The notes under the pieces: generated by a model
What the model saw: the letters and a program-made list of their open reading frames with translations, nothing else
What the model was told of the DNA's origin: nothing
The model's database searches: none
NCBI GenBank assembly: GCA_024515975.1
Contig: JAMSKV010000006.1
Span: 62,001 to 126,000, forward strand
Source: Endosaccharibacter trunci
GTDB taxonomy: Bacteria > Pseudomonadota > Alphaproteobacteria > Acetobacterales > Acetobacteraceae
DNA: 64,000 nucleotides
Reading direction: 5' to 3'
Position numbers and translations under genes: made by a program
In this document: one piece after another, positions 27,677 to 38,142 of the stretch
Layout: every line of letters begins with the position of its first letter
Position numbering within the stretch: position 1 is the stretch's first letter

Positions 27677-29046
27677 GCGGCTTGCGCGACAACGGAGCGC
27701 GCGGTCGCCGGCAGCCAGGCCAGCAGCGAGCTGAGGAAGCGCGACAGGCCATGGAGCGTCACGAACTCGTCCGGACCATGGGCATTGCCACCATGGCCGA
27801 GGCCCCCGATGAGAAAGCTGTCCGCCACACGGCTGAAGGCATGGCAGGGCATCGCGCCGATCGTCCAGGGCCAAAGCTGGGGCGTGATCCCGTGGGCGAC
27901 ATAGACGTCGTGCAGGGCCTGCACACCGTGCGCGTGACGCCCGAAGCGATGGCCCGGATAGGCCTCCTCGATCGACAGGTCCACGCCCGGATGGGGGCGC
28001 AGGGCTCCGGCGAGCCGGTCGATCATGGTCGCCGGCTCCATCCCCGGCGGCAGGCGCAGCTCAAACGTCGCCTCCGCCGATGCGGGGATCGTGCCGGACC
28101 CTGCCCCCGCCTCCGCGGCGAGGCTGGTCACGTTCAGATTGGCCGACGCCAGGACATGGGTCAGCAGGAATTCCTCGTCCTGACACATTCCGTCCGGCGC
28201 GATGTCGGCGAAGCGCGCGGTGCTGCGAAAGGCGAGCTCGGCCTGGGGATCGAACACGGCCGCAAGGGCCTTCACCAGCTGCTTCGCTTCGTCGTCCAGC
28301 GCGATGGCGCCCCAGTGGCCCGTCCGGTCCGTTGCCAGCGCCGAGAGGGCGTGGGTCAGGGCCCAGGCGGGGTTGTCGATCCAGGGCGAGTTCGAGGAGT
28401 GGATCGGGCGGCGCGGACCGCCCCAGGCGCCCCCGGCGCAGGCGATCTTGCCCCGGACGATAGCCTTGCTGCCCAGATACAGCCGCGGCGCGCCGCCGCC
28501 ATATTCGCAGAAGGACGGAAACAGGCCGGCATCGGCGCGACGCACCGGGCAGTCGGGCGCGGCCAGGAAGCGGCGCAGCGCCGTGCTGCCGGTCTCCTCC
28601 TGCCCGTCGAGCACGATCTCGATGTTGGCGTCGAGGCCGTCATGCCGCAGCAGGTGGCGCAGCGCGACAAGCATGCCCGCCAGCGGCCCCTTGTTGTTCT
28701 CCGCACCGCGCCCGACGAAGCAGCGTCCGAACGGCGCGAGATCGACGACGGCGCCCGCGAAAGGATCGACCGACCACCCCGGCTCGTCCGCCGGCATCAC
28801 GTCGTACATGTTGTAGAGCAGCAGCGTCGCGGGCGCGCCGCGATCGATCCGCGCATGGATGACCGGGGCGTCGCCGGCCGCTGCCGGCAGGCAATCGGCG
28901 CCGATCTCGTCCGTCAGGAACAAGCGGACCGCTTCCCCCATGTCGCGCAGTCCCCGCACGTTGCCCGCGACGGAGCGGTGCCGCGTCCAGTCCGACAACA
29001 GCGCCAGGGTTTCGGTGACGAGCGCGTCGAGCGGTTCGGATGTCAT
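27673..29046 (-). CDS. M20-type metallohydrolase with altered metal ligands
   Basis: 457 residues with overall M20 peptidase order. The first block reads LLLYNMYDVMPADEPGW where most members have GHxDV, so the metal His is Met80. The second reads GRGAENNKGPLAG where DDKG is usual, so the bridging Asp is Asn. The catalytic EE of DGQEETGS and the final His of GLGHGGNAHGPDE are kept. Typical substrates of the family are N-acyl or N-carbamoyl amino acids and dipeptides. It overlaps the downstream cyclodeaminase and the upstream permease (ATGA). It may be an altered hydrolase or a binding/isomerising protein. Confidence 0.85.
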   Translation of the reverse strand: MTSEPLDALVTETLALLSDWTRHRSVAGNVRGLRDMGEAVRLFLTDEIGADCLPAAAGDAPVIHARIDRGAPATLLLYNMYDVMPADEPGWSVDPFAGAVVDLAPFGRCFVGRGAENNKGPLAGMLVALRHLLRHDGLDANIEIVLDGQEETGSTALRRFLAAPDCPVRRADAGLFPSFCEYGGGAPRLYLGSKAIVRGKIACAGGAWGGPRRPIHSSNSPWIDNPAWALTHALSALATDRTGHWGAIALDDEAKQLVKALAAVFDPQAELAFRSTARFADIAPDGMCQDEEFLLTHVLASANLNVTSLAAEAGAGSGTIPASAEATFELRLPPGMEPATMIDRLAGALRPHPGVDLSIEEAYPGHRFGRHAHGVQALHDVYVAHGITPQLWPWTIGAMPCHAFSRVADSFLIGGLGHGGNAHGPDEFVTLHGLSRFLSSLLAWLPATARSVVAQAA

Positions 29047-29960
29047 GCGAGCCTGACCCTCGGGTTGAGCCATCGATAGGCGACGTCCACCAGCAGGTTG
29101 ACTGTGGTGAAGCAGAGTGCCGAGAGAATGACGATGGCCTGCACCAGCGGGAAATCCCGGTTGTGGATCGCCTGGATCGCCAGGCGTCCGATGCCCGGCC
29201 AGGAGAAGATCGTCTCGGTGACCACCGCGCCGCCGAGCAGGCTGGCGAATTCCAGCGCCTGGAAGGTGAGCACCGGAATGAGCGCGTTGCGCAGCGCGTG
29301 CCGCACCACGACGTAGGGCTCCGGCATGCCCTTGGCCCGCGCCGTGCGGACATAGTCCTTGCCGAGCGCCTCGATCAGGCTGGAGCGCGTCAGGCGCATC
29401 GCCGTGCTCATGGCATAGGCGCCCAGGGTGAGCGCGGGGAGAACGAGGTGCCGGAGGCCGCCATAGCCGCCCACCGGCAGCAGGCGCAGCCGGATCGAAA
29501 ACAGCAAGATCAGCAAAAGGCCGAGCCAGAAGACCGGGATCGCCTGCCCGCTCAGCCCGACCAGACGCAGGGCGGTGTCCGCCGGCCGGTCGCGCCGCAC
29601 CGCCGCGAGAATGCCGAGACCCACCCCAAGCAGCGTGCTCCAGCCCATGGCGGTGACCGCGAGCAGAACCGTTGCCGGCAGATGCCGGAGCACCAGCGCG
29701 AGCGCGGGCGCGTGGAAGCGCAGCGACGTGCCGAAATCGCCGTGCAGCAGCTTGCCGAGATAATGCAGATATTGCGTCAGCAGCGGCGCATCGAATCCCA
29801 TGCGATGCCGGAATGCGGCGATCTCGGCCGCCGTTGCGTCGGGCGGCAGCATCAGGGTCGCCGGGTCGCCCGCGATGAACAGCGCGAAGAACACGAGCGT
29901 GGAGACGCCGAAGATCACCAGCAGCATCTGCCCGAAGCGGCGTGCCAGGAAGCCGGCCAT
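29043..29960 (-). CDS. Dipeptide-type ABC transporter permease (DppB-like)
   Basis: 305 residues with six predicted membrane helices. The N-terminus FLARRFGQMLLVIFGVSTLVF and the cytoplasmic EAA-type loop LEALGKDYVRTARAKGMPE match DppB/OppB permeases. It is the first of two inner-membrane subunits of an oligopeptide-type importer. Its stop overlaps the M20 start and its start lies 3 bp after the stop of the DppC-like gene. The ATPase subunits are encoded 8 kb away on the other strand. Confidence 0.93.
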   Translation of the reverse strand: MAGFLARRFGQMLLVIFGVSTLVFFALFIAGDPATLMLPPDATAAEIAAFRHRMGFDAPLLTQYLHYLGKLLHGDFGTSLRFHAPALALVLRHLPATVLLAVTAMGWSTLLGVGLGILAAVRRDRPADTALRLVGLSGQAIPVFWLGLLLILLFSIRLRLLPVGGYGGLRHLVLPALTLGAYAMSTAMRLTRSSLIEALGKDYVRTARAKGMPEPYVVVRHALRNALIPVLTFQALEFASLLGGAVVTETIFSWPGIGRLAIQAIHNRDFPLVQAIVILSALCFTTVNLLVDVAYRWLNPRVRLA

Positions 29961-29963
29961 GCC

Positions 29964-30821
29964 TCAGGCTCCGAAACGCCGGGCGATCCAGTCGCCGGTC
30001 ATGTTGAAACCGATTACCAACATGCAAACCGCAAGACCCGGAAACACGATCATCCAGGGAGCGTAGAGGATCGCCGTCTGCCCGTCGGCCAGCAGATTGC
30101 CCAGGGTGGGCTCCGGCGGCTGTATCCCCATGCCCAGAAAGCCGATCGACGCTTCCGCGACAACAAGGCGTGGCAGGTCGAGCGACATCAGCACCACCTG
30201 AGTGGGCACCAGGTTCGGGAGGAGGTGGACGCGAAGGATCCGTCCCGGCGACGCGCCGATCGCGCGGGCGGCCTGCAGGAAGTCCAGCTCGCGCAGCTCC
30301 AGCACACGGGCCCGCGCGGCGCGGGCATAGGTCGCCCAGCCCGACAGTCCCAGCACCAGAACGAGATTCTGCATGCCGGGGCCGAGGATCGCGATCACCA
30401 GAAGGATCGACAGGATCAGCGGGATCGCCAGCTGGATGTCGGCGAGCCGCATGATCGCGGCATCCACCAGCCCGCCAAAATAGCCGGAGATCGTGCCCAG
30501 CAGACTGCCGACGCTCGCGGCGAGGACACCCGAGAGAAGCACGATCGCCACCGAGATGCGGCCGCCGAGCAGCAAGCGCGCCAGCATGTCGCGCCCGAGC
30601 TGGTCGGTCCCGAACGGGTGCCATTGGCCGAAGGCCGTGCCCGGTTCATGGTAGATGGCCAGCAGCGTGGTCGCGTACGGGCTCTTGGGCCATAGGGCCG
30701 GCCCGACGGCGAAGCAGAGCGCCAGGCCCAGCAACAGAACGGGACCCAGAGCGATGTCCGCGCGCAGGCGCCGCCGCGTCGAGGGGCGGCCCCGGAACGG
30801 AGCGCCCGTCCGCGCGCTCAT
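29964..30821 (-). CDS. Dipeptide-type ABC transporter permease (DppC-like)
   Basis: 285 residues with about six membrane helices. FGTDQLGRDMLARLLLGGRIS and the EAA loop LRELDFLQAARAIGASPGRIL are DppC/OppC hallmarks. I start at the ATG 30821, which overlaps the stop of the binding-protein gene (ATGA) as elsewhere in this operon; a GTG three codons earlier is possible. With the DppB-like subunit it forms the membrane channel of the island importer. Confidence 0.93.
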   Translation of the reverse strand: MSARTGAPFRGRPSTRRRLRADIALGPVLLLGLALCFAVGPALWPKSPYATTLLAIYHEPGTAFGQWHPFGTDQLGRDMLARLLLGGRISVAIVLLSGVLAASVGSLLGTISGYFGGLVDAAIMRLADIQLAIPLILSILLVIAILGPGMQNLVLVLGLSGWATYARAARARVLELRELDFLQAARAIGASPGRILRVHLLPNLVPTQVVLMSLDLPRLVVAEASIGFLGMGIQPPEPTLGNLLADGQTAILYAPWMIVFPGLAVCMLVIGFNMTGDWIARRFGA

Positions 30822-32365
30822 GGCGCCCACGCCATGTCGAACACGTCGATCCGTCCGTCCGGACGCGGCTGGAAGATGAGCTTGCGCGTGGCGGCAAACA
30901 CCTGGTCCTCCCTGTAGAGCGTCAGCAGCGGCACCTGCTCGGTCACCATGGTCTGGATGCGGGCGTAGAGCGCACGGCGAATCTCCGTGTCCATCGTGGT
31001 CCTGGCCGCATCCAGCAACGTGTCGAGCTGGGGCAGGTCGACCTGCGAGTAGGGTTCGCCGGAATGCAGGATGGGGTAGAGCGCCGCATCTGCATCGAGC
31101 GTCTGGGTGGAGCCCCAGGCCAGCATGTAGATGGGCGCCTGCCGCCCGGCGGGAACGTCCTGCGTATAGACCGACCAGTCGGGGATCTGCAGCGTGGCGG
31201 CGACGCCGATGGCGGCGAATTCCTGGGCGATGAACTGGCCGATCTCGGCGCTCTTCACGTAGCGGCGCGGCACCTGCATCCGGATGGAGAAGCCGTGCGG
31301 GTAGCCCGCCTGCGCCAGCAGACGGCGCGCCTCGGCCGGATCGTAGGCCGGCGCCGGAACGTCCTGGTAGCCGAAATCATACGGGCCGACCTGCGTGCCC
31401 GTCGGCGTCGCGTAGCCCTTGAGGATGTAGCGGACGATGCTCGAACGATCGATCGCAAGCGACAGGGCGCGCCGCACACGCACGTCGTTCAGCGGTGGCT
31501 GACGGGTGCGCAGGCCCAGATAGAGCGTCAGCCCGCTGCCGGGCAGCCCGTCGATGGCCAGGTCGCGCTGGCGCCGGATCAGGCCGATGGCGTCGACGGG
31601 CACGGAGTCGATCAGGTCCGCCTCGCCGGTCAGCAACGCGCCGATCCGCGCCGTCGGTTGCGGCACCACGCGCCAGGACACGCGGCGGATGCGTGGCGTC
31701 GCGCGCCAATAGGCATTGTTGGCGATCATGTCGACATGATCGTCCGGCGCATAGTCGGTGACCGCGTAGGGTCCGCTGCCGACCGGCTGCCGACCGAACA
31801 GCGCGTTGCCGACCCGGCGCAGGTAGGCAGGCGGAACGATATAGGCCGGGTATCGGCTCATGCGGGCGGGAAGCAGCGGATCCGGCGCCGACGTGCGGAT
31901 CCGCACCGTCAGCGGGCCCGGCGCGGAGACCTCTGCGACCGTGCGGATATAGGAGAGGTTGGGCGAGCCCAGAGCCGGATCGAGAATACGATTCAGGGAA
32001 AAGGCGACCGCCGCGGCATCGAGCGGTTCGCCGTTCTGGAAGCGCAGACCGGGCCGGAGATGGAAGGTCCAGACAAGGGGCGTCGTTTGCTCCCAGTCGA
32101 GAGCAACGGATGCGACGAGCCGTCCCGTGTCGTCACGGCCGACAAGCGTGTCGAAAATGTTGTCGAGCAGTGCTGCATCACTGCGGATGAAGCAGGGATC
32201 GAGGGTCGCCGGGCCTGCTTCCTCGGCGATGACCAGCGTCCGGTCGGCCTGACCGGCCGCGACCGCCGGGCAGGCGCCAGCCAAAGCTGCCGCCAGAAGC
32301 GCCATCCGGGCGGACAGCGAGGCCGCCCGGGAAAAACGTCTCGTATCGAACACGCGCCGGCTCAT
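30818..32365 (-). CDS. Periplasmic substrate-binding protein, family 5 (DppA/OppA type)
   Basis: 515 residues. The N-terminal signal peptide has an arginine-rich start and a core MALLAAALAGACPAVA. Family-5 features include LDPCFIRSDAALLDNIFDTLVG, the lobe segment WTFHLRPGLRFQNGEPLDAAAVAFSLNR and DVRVRRALSLAIDR. It delivers a peptide-like ligand to the DppBC permease. It heads a leftward operon (binding protein, two permeases, M20, cyclodeaminase, BisC-like) with successive ATGA/GTGA overlaps or gaps of 3 bp. The island palindrome lies only 9 bp before its start codon, so repression there would block transcription or translation directly. Confidence 0.92.
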   Translation of the reverse strand: MSRRVFDTRRFSRAASLSARMALLAAALAGACPAVAAGQADRTLVIAEEAGPATLDPCFIRSDAALLDNIFDTLVGRDDTGRLVASVALDWEQTTPLVWTFHLRPGLRFQNGEPLDAAAVAFSLNRILDPALGSPNLSYIRTVAEVSAPGPLTVRIRTSAPDPLLPARMSRYPAYIVPPAYLRRVGNALFGRQPVGSGPYAVTDYAPDDHVDMIANNAYWRATPRIRRVSWRVVPQPTARIGALLTGEADLIDSVPVDAIGLIRRQRDLAIDGLPGSGLTLYLGLRTRQPPLNDVRVRRALSLAIDRSSIVRYILKGYATPTGTQVGPYDFGYQDVPAPAYDPAEARRLLAQAGYPHGFSIRMQVPRRYVKSAEIGQFIAQEFAAIGVAATLQIPDWSVYTQDVPAGRQAPIYMLAWGSTQTLDADAALYPILHSGEPYSQVDLPQLDTLLDAARTTMDTEIRRALYARIQTMVTEQVPLLTLYREDQVFAATRKLIFQPRPDGRIDVFDMAWAP

Positions 32366-32373
32366 CCCTGTTG

Positions 32374-32391
32374 TGATATAGGATATATCGT
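32374..32391. promoter_or_regulatory. Island operator A: GATATA-N3-TATATC palindrome
   Basis: TGATATAGGATATATCGT contains the perfect inverted repeat GATATA-GGA-TATATC. The same 18 bases occur in reverse complement at 40134-40151. It sits between the divergent binding-protein (start 32365) and hyuA (start 32455) genes, in a locally AT-rich spot within a GC-rich region. It is most likely the binding site of the island GntR regulator, controlling both operons. Confidence 0.75.
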
Positions 32392-32454
32392 GTATTGGAT
32401 AGGGAAGATTGCTGTCGGGACAGCCCCGCGGCGCGAGGCATGAGAGGGTCCGGC

Positions 32455-34488
32455 ATGGCGCATCTGCTCGGCTGCGATGTGGGCGGCACGTTCACCGATC
32501 TATGCCTCGTGGATGAGGCGAGCGGTCAGGCGGTGTTCGTGAAGACGCCGACCACGGTGGGACGACAGGCGATCGCCGTTCTGGAAGCGACGCGCACCGC
32601 GATGCGGCAGGCGGAGATCGCGCCGACCGCCCTGCGCCGCTACGCCCATGGAACCACGGTCGCCACGAACGCCATCCTTGAGCGCAAGGGCGGCCGGATC
32701 GCGCTGCTGGTCACGCGCGGCTTCCGGGACCTCCTGCTGATCGGCCGCCAGACCCGGCCGTCGCTGTACGACCCGAAGGCGCGTCGTCCGCAGCCGCTGG
32801 TGCCGCGCGACCTGGTGTTCGAGATCGACGAGCGCGTCGACGCCATCGGGTCTGTGGTGTCTCCGCTCGATCGGGACAGCGTCGCACGCGCCGCGAAGGC
32901 GCTGAGCACGCAAGGCATCGAGGCTGTCGCCATCGTGTTCCTGCATAGCTATGCGAACCGCGCGCATGAACACGCGGCCGCCCGCCTGCTGGCGGAGCTC
33001 TGCCCGGAGCTGGTGATCTCCTGTTCCGCCGATGTGCTGGCCGAGATCGGCGAATACGGGCGCGCCTCGACCACGGTGATGAACGCCTACCTGGCGCCGC
33101 CGCTGTCGCGCTACCTGACCGCGCTGGAGGACGGCCTGGCCGAGGAGGGCATCGCGGCACCGCTGGTGATCATGCAGTCCGGCGGCGGGGTGATGCCGTC
33201 GGCCACGGCCCGCGGGCTGAAATCGGTCCATACCTGCCTTTCCGGTCCGGCAGCCGGCATGATGGGCGCCTTCCACATCGCCGCCCAGGGCGGGCTGCGC
33301 GACGTGGTGACGATCGACATGGGCGGCACCAGCTTCGATGTCGGATTGATCAAGGACGGCGAGATCCTGACACGCCACGCCAGCGAGCTGGAAGGTTTCC
33401 CACTGCAGGTTCCGATGTTCGACATCATCACCCTCGGCGCGGGCGGCGGCAGCATCGCGGCGGTGGATGCGGGCGGCCTGCTCCATGTCGGTCCGGAAAG
33501 CGCCGGAGCGCGACCGGGTCCGGCGGCCTATGGCCATGGCGGGACGCGGCCGACGGTGACGGATGCCAACGTGGCGCTCGGCCGGCTGCGGCCCGGGCGC
33601 CGCATCGCCGGCGAGATCACCATCGACCGCGCCCGCGCGGCCGAGGCGATCAGAACCCATGTCGCCGAACCGCTCGGCCTTTCGGTGGAGGCGGCTGCGG
33701 AAGGCATCCTGGCCGTCGTGAACGCGGCCATGATCCGCGGCATCCGCTGCATGACGGTCGAGCGCGGACTGGACCCGGCGGGCTTCGCCGTCATGGCCTT
33801 CGGCGGCGCGGGGCCGTTGCACGCCGTCGATCTGTGCGCGGCGCTGGGTATCCCGACGCTGCTGGTCCCGCCCTCGCCTGGCCTGCTCTGCGCCATCGGC
33901 CTGCTGCTGGCGCCCTGGCGCCATGTCGAGACCGAAATGCTGCACGGCGATCTCGCCGGCGCGGCCGCGCGCATCGGGACCGCGCTGGCGGCGGCGCGGG
34001 AGCGGATCATGCATCGGGCCAGTGCCGACGTGATTGATCCGGATGGCGTGTCCGTGCATGCCGAGATCGAGCTGCGCTATCGGGGCCAGGGCCACCAGCT
34101 CGCCGTTCCTTACGACCCGGGCGCGCCGCTTGCGGCGATCGCTGCCGCCTTCCACGTCGTGCATCGCGAGAATTTCGGCTACGACCGCCAGGACCAGCCC
34201 GTCGAGGCGGTGGCGCTGCGGCTGACGGGTAGTGCGGCGGCGCCGAACGCGACCTTGCCGTTGCCTGCGGGGCTCGGCGAGACGGGCGAGATGCGGGTTG
34301 GGACATCCCCCTGCTGGATCGATGGCGGCTGGCAGGATGTTCCGGTCATTGACCGTGCGCGCATGCCACGGGGCTTCGAGGGGCGCGGCCCGATGCTCGT
34401 CGAGCAGACGGACACGACGCTGTTCGTCGGCAACCAGCCCGTCAGAGTCGATGACGCCTTCAACCTGATCATCGGAACCGCGCCATGA
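32455..34488 (+). CDS. hyuA: Hydantoinase/5-oxoprolinase subunit A
   Basis: 677 residues. The N-terminal Hydant_A_N domain has [18 protein letters not shown] (ASKHA-type phosphate loop) and KTPTT; later [18 protein letters not shown], the [15 protein letters not shown] segment and the second ATP-site block [16 protein letters not shown]. With HyuB it should form an ATP-dependent ring-opening amidohydrolase acting on 5-oxoproline, hydantoins or similar cyclic amides. I start at 32455, with GAGAGG upstream; the frame is open to 32395. Its stop overlaps the hyuB start (ATGA). Confidence 0.93.
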   Translation: MAHLLGCDVGGTFTDLCLVDEASGQAVFVKTPTTVGRQAIAVLEATRTAMRQAEIAPTALRRYAHGTTVATNAILERKGGRIALLVTRGFRDLLLIGRQTRPSLYDPKARRPQPLVPRDLVFEIDERVDAIGSVVSPLDRDSVARAAKALSTQGIEAVAIVFLHSYANRAHEHAAARLLAELCPELVISCSADVLAEIGEYGRASTTVMNAYLAPPLSRYLTALEDGLAEEGIAAPLVIMQSGGGVMPSATARGLKSVHTCLSGPAAGMMGAFHIAAQGGLRDVVTIDMGGTSFDVGLIKDGEILTRHASELEGFPLQVPMFDIITLGAGGGSIAAVDAGGLLHVGPESAGARPGPAAYGHGGTRPTVTDANVALGRLRPGRRIAGEITIDRARAAEAIRTHVAEPLGLSVEAAAEGILAVVNAAMIRGIRCMTVERGLDPAGFAVMAFGGAGPLHAVDLCAALGIPTLLVPPSPGLLCAIGLLLAPWRHVETEMLHGDLAGAAARIGTALAAARERIMHRASADVIDPDGVSVHAEIELRYRGQGHQLAVPYDPGAPLAAIAAAFHVVHRENFGYDRQDQPVEAVALRLTGSAAAPNATLPLPAGLGETGEMRVGTSPCWIDGGWQDVPVIDRARMPRGFEGRGPMLVEQTDTTLFVGNQPVRVDDAFNLIIGTAP

Positions 34489-36146
34489 GCGACAGCGCCG
34501 TCCCGCCGGTTTCCGGCGCCATCGCGATCTTCGCCGAGGTCCTGCGGCACGGCCTGCAGGCGGTCGCCGAGGAAATGGGCGCCGCGTTGATCCGCACCGC
34601 CTATTCCATCAACATCCGGGACCGGCGCGACTTCTCCTGCGCCGTGTTCGACGCGGCCGGCCGGCTGATCGCCCAGGCAGAACATATCCCGGTGCATCTC
34701 GGCCTGATGGGTGGCCTGATCGCGCGCTGTCGCGCCGCCACCGGCGGCGATCTGCCGCCGGGCGGCATGTGGGTTGTCAACGATCCCTGGATCTCCGGCT
34801 CGCACCTGCCGGACATCGTGCTGATCGCCGCGGCGGACATCGAGGATGGCCGGATCGGCTACGTCGCGAACATGGCGCACCATGTCGATGTCGGCGGCCT
34901 CGCGCCAGGAAGCCTCGCCCTCGGTGTCACCGAGATCACGCAGGAGGGCCTGCGGCTGCCGCCGACCGTGCTGGTCCGGAACGGCGATGTCGATCCAAAC
35001 ATCCTGCGGATCATCGCCGCCGCGAGCCGGCTGCCCGAGATGGTGATCGGCGACCTGATGGCGCAGGTCGCGGCGAACAAGACCGGCCTGCGCCGCCTGG
35101 GTGAGCTTGCCGGGCGCGCGGGACGCGCGCGCTTCGACAACGCGGTCGGGTTCCTGCTGGCCGCCACGGCGCGACGTGTCGAGGATCGGTTGCGCATGCT
35201 CGAAGGACGTGCGGCGGCATTCGAGGATACGCTGGAATGGCAGGACGGAGAGCGGCCCGACGATCTCGTGATCCGGGTGGCGCTGTCGGTTGCCGATGGC
35301 CGCCTGCGGGCCGATTTCAACGGAAGCGCGCCCCAGGTGGCCGGTCCTGTGAACGCCACGCCGCTCGTCACGGCGAGCTGTCTGCTTTACGCGGTGAAAA
35401 GCTACCTCGACCCCCATATCGGATCCAATGACGGGCTTTTCGAAAGGCTCGATCTGGTTCTTCCGGAAGCGAGCCTCGTCGCCGCCGCGCCGCCGATGCC
35501 GGTTGCCTTGTGCACCTCGATCGCGAGCCAGCGGATCTGCGACGTGCTGATCGGCGCTTTCAACCGCCTGATGCCGGACCAGGCGATGGCGGCGTCGAGC
35601 GGCAGCATGAACGCGCTGATCATCGGCGGAGACGACGTCCGCACCGGGCGGCGCTTCTCGTACGTCGAAACCTATGCCGGCGGGCAGGGCGCGACGTCCG
35701 GACTGGACGGCGCGGATGCGGTGCATACGCACATGACCAACACTGCGAATTCGCCTGTCGAGATGATGGAGCGGGATTATCCGTTCGACGTCCTCGGCTA
35801 TGGCCTGGCGGAAGGCACCGGGGGTGCCGGCCAGTATCGCGGCGGCCATGGCGTCGTGCGGACGCTACGCCTGCTGAGCGATGCGACGGTGACGACGCAT
35901 CTGGACCGCACCCGCACCGATCCCTGGGGCATCCAGGCAGGCGGCGCCGGTGGTCGTTCGGTCGTCACCGTCGAAAGAAACGGCGAACGGCGGTCGCTCG
36001 CGGGCAAGAGCACGCAGCATCTCCGCGCCGGCGACATCCTGGAGATCCGCACCGCAGGCGGGGGCGGCTGCGGCGATGCTGCGCGACGGGATGCACGCGC
36101 CGCCGAACGTGATACCGCCTGCGGTCTCGGGTTCAGGACGGCCTGA
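34485..36146 (+). CDS. hyuB: Hydantoinase/5-oxoprolinase subunit B
   Basis: 553 residues, the usual HyuB length. Hallmarks: [26 protein letters not shown] at the N-terminus, the metal-site-like [14 protein letters not shown], and the C-terminal glycine-rich [24 protein letters not shown] block with EMMERDYP. It starts inside the hyuA stop (ATGA), so subunits are made in step. The complex needs ATP and metal. The true substrate is unknown; cyclic amides such as 5-oxoproline, N-methylhydantoin or 2-oxothiazolidine-4-carboxylate are candidates from the family. Confidence 0.93.
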   Translation: MSDSAVPPVSGAIAIFAEVLRHGLQAVAEEMGAALIRTAYSINIRDRRDFSCAVFDAAGRLIAQAEHIPVHLGLMGGLIARCRAATGGDLPPGGMWVVNDPWISGSHLPDIVLIAAADIEDGRIGYVANMAHHVDVGGLAPGSLALGVTEITQEGLRLPPTVLVRNGDVDPNILRIIAAASRLPEMVIGDLMAQVAANKTGLRRLGELAGRAGRARFDNAVGFLLAATARRVEDRLRMLEGRAAAFEDTLEWQDGERPDDLVIRVALSVADGRLRADFNGSAPQVAGPVNATPLVTASCLLYAVKSYLDPHIGSNDGLFERLDLVLPEASLVAAAPPMPVALCTSIASQRICDVLIGAFNRLMPDQAMAASSGSMNALIIGGDDVRTGRRFSYVETYAGGQGATSGLDGADAVHTHMTNTANSPVEMMERDYPFDVLGYGLAEGTGGAGQYRGGHGVVRTLRLLSDATVTTHLDRTRTDPWGIQAGGAGGRSVVTVERNGERRSLAGKSTQHLRAGDILEIRTAGGGGCGDAARRDARAAERDTACGLGFRTA

Positions 36147-36149
36147 CCG

Positions 36150-37475
36150 ATGGAGCGTGACGGTCCTTCCTTGCCGGCACGGGTGGATGTGGTTGTCATC
36201 GGCGGCGGCATCGTCGGCGCCTGCACCGCGCTGGAACTCGCGAAACGGGGCCGCAGCGTCGCGCTCATCGAGAAGGGCGACATCGGAGCGGAGCAATCCG
36301 GCCGCAACTGGGGCTGGTGCCGGACGATGGGTCGCGATCCGGCCGAGGTTCCGCTGAGCCTTCTGGCGACGCAGCGCTGGCGCGAATTGCAGGCCGAAAT
36401 CGGAACCGATCTGGGCTACCGGCAGGCTGGAACACTCTATCTCGCCGCTACTCCGCAGGCGCAGCGCGCGCATGTGCTGTGGCTCGACTCCGTCCGCGGG
36501 CAGCCGGTCGACACGCGGCTTCTGGACGGGGACGAGGTGGCGGCGCTGCTGCCGGGCCTGTCCGGACGCTGGGCCGGTGGGTTGCATACCCCGAGCGACG
36601 GCCGCGCCGAGCCCGGCCTGGCGGCCGGGGCGATCGCGGCAGCCGCCGGACGTGCCGGCGTCCGTGTGCTGAGCGGGTGCGCGGCACGTGGGCTGGAGGT
36701 TTCGTCCGGTCGTCTCAGCGCAGTGGTGACCGAGAGGGGCGCCATCGCCTGCGGCTCGGTCGTAGTAGCCGGCGGCGCCTTTTCCCGTTTGTTCTGCAGG
36801 ACCTTCGGGCTCTCCTTGCCGCAGCTGCGTGTCAACAGCGCCGCCGCGCGAACAGAACCGGTTCATGAGGGGCCGCTTGCCGACGGACCCGAGATTGCCG
36901 TCGGCGGCCCGGACTTCGCTTTTCGTCGGCGGCTGGATGGTGGCTACACCTTCGCGCGGCGCGGACTCGCCACGCACGAGATCGTACCCGACAGCTTCGC
37001 CCTGCTGCGGCGATTCCTGCCGACACTGCGCAGCAGCAAGGACACGATCCGCCTTCGGCTCGGGCGCGGCTTCGCAACAGCCTGGCAGGACGGGCGGCGG
37101 CCGCGCCGGACCGGCGTCTCGGTTTTCGAGCGCCAGCGTCTGCTCGATCCGGGGCCAAACCCGGGCGAGATCGATTCCGCGTGGTCGAACCTGATCCGCG
37201 CCTATCCGGATTTCTCGGGCACGCGCATCGCGGAATCCTGGAGCGGAGTCATCGACGTCACGCCCGACGCGCTGCCGATCATTTCCACGATCGCCGAATT
37301 GGAGGGGGTGGTCATCGCTACCGGCTTCTCCGGCCACGGTTTCGGCGTGGCGCCCGGCACCGCGATGTTGGTCGCGGACCTGGTGACCGGCGCGACGCCG
37401 GTGGTCGACCCCTCGCCGTTCGCGCTCGCCCGGTTCGGCGCGACGCTCAGATCACCGTCTCGAGCCGACAATTGA
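36150..37475 (+). CDS. FAD-dependent oxidoreductase, DAO/DadA type
   Basis: 441 residues. The FAD-binding motif is VVVIGGGIVGACTALELAKRG with the acidic end of strand 2 in ALIEKGDIG. The C-terminal block ATGFSGHGFGVAPG is typical of D-amino-acid oxidase, sarcosine oxidase and DadA-type enzymes. These oxidise secondary amines or D-amino acids. It starts 3 bp after hyuB, so it belongs to the hyu operon. Its last 29 bp overlap the 3' end of the convergent SDR gene. The substrate is presumably the amino acid released by the hydantoinase; that is inference. Confidence 0.88.
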   Translation: MERDGPSLPARVDVVVIGGGIVGACTALELAKRGRSVALIEKGDIGAEQSGRNWGWCRTMGRDPAEVPLSLLATQRWRELQAEIGTDLGYRQAGTLYLAATPQAQRAHVLWLDSVRGQPVDTRLLDGDEVAALLPGLSGRWAGGLHTPSDGRAEPGLAAGAIAAAAGRAGVRVLSGCAARGLEVSSGRLSAVVTERGAIACGSVVVAGGAFSRLFCRTFGLSLPQLRVNSAAARTEPVHEGPLADGPEIAVGGPDFAFRRRLDGGYTFARRGLATHEIVPDSFALLRRFLPTLRSSKDTIRLRLGRGFATAWQDGRRPRRTGVSVFERQRLLDPGPNPGEIDSAWSNLIRAYPDFSGTRIAESWSGVIDVTPDALPIISTIAELEGVVIATGFSGHGFGVAPGTAMLVADLVTGATPVVDPSPFALARFGATLRSPSRADN

Positions 37476-38142
37476 CGAGCAGCTCTGCCACAACCGCTGT
37501 CTGCGGCAAAAGCAACACGGTCTCGATCAGCACTGCCAGATCCTCGGGCTGCGTCATCTTCTCCGGCGGCACCGTGCGCACATGAGAGGTCATGTCGGTC
37601 GCGACGAAGCCGGGGCACACCACGGTGGCGCGCACGCCACTGTCCCATCCGTCGCGCCGGGCCGCATGGGTCAGCGCGGTGACTGCGAACTTGCTCATCG
37701 CGTAGCCGACATCGTCGTTCGCGACACGCTTTCCGGACAAGGACGAGACATTCACGATCCGTCCGTCGCCGCACGCCTTCAGATGGGGCATGGCGGCGCG
37801 GATCAGGCGCAACGGCGCCTTGACATTGATCTCGAGGGCGCGGTCGAGCTGCGTTTCGTCCGCATCGTGCAACGTGTAGTTCGGGAGCATTCCGGCGACG
37901 TTCACGAGCGCCTCGACGCGACCGAAACGGGTCATGGTAGTCTCTACCCAATCCTCCGCCGCACCCTGCACGGTCGCGTCGTATCGCGTCGCGAAGAGAC
38001 CGGCGCGGTCGGCGAGCGCCGAAGGGTTGCGCACGCCGGCGGAGACCAGAAAACCCGAGGCCAGGAGACGGTCGCATACCGCGGCGCCGATCCCGCGCGA
38101 GGCACCGGACAACATGACGACGCGAGACTTCGGATCAAGCAT
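37447..38142 (-). CDS. Short-chain dehydrogenase/reductase
   Basis: 231 residues of classical SDR type. Cofactor motif SGASRGIG, the NVAG motif, catalytic Ser in NVSSLSG and YxxxK in GYAMSKFAV are visible. It reduces or oxidises a carbonyl with NAD(P)H; the substrate is unknown. The gene is convergent with and overlaps the FAD oxidoreductase, and is divergent from the ATPase genes, 74 bp away. Confidence 0.9.
   Translation of the reverse strand: MLDPKSRVVMLSGASRGIGAAVCDRLLASGFLVSAGVRNPSALADRAGLFATRYDATVQGAAEDWVETTMTRFGRVEALVNVAGMLPNYTLHDADETQLDRALEINVKAPLRLIRAAMPHLKACGDGRIVNVSSLSGKRVANDDVGYAMSKFAVTALTHAARRDGWDSGVRATVVCPGFVATDMTSHVRTVPPEKMTQPEDLAVLIETVLLLPQTAVVAELLVNCRLETVI

Noticed and set aside
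29040-30695. A 551-codon open frame opposite the two ABC permease genes
   Set aside because: Antisense shadow of well-recognised permeases, low-complexity composition and no ribosome site.
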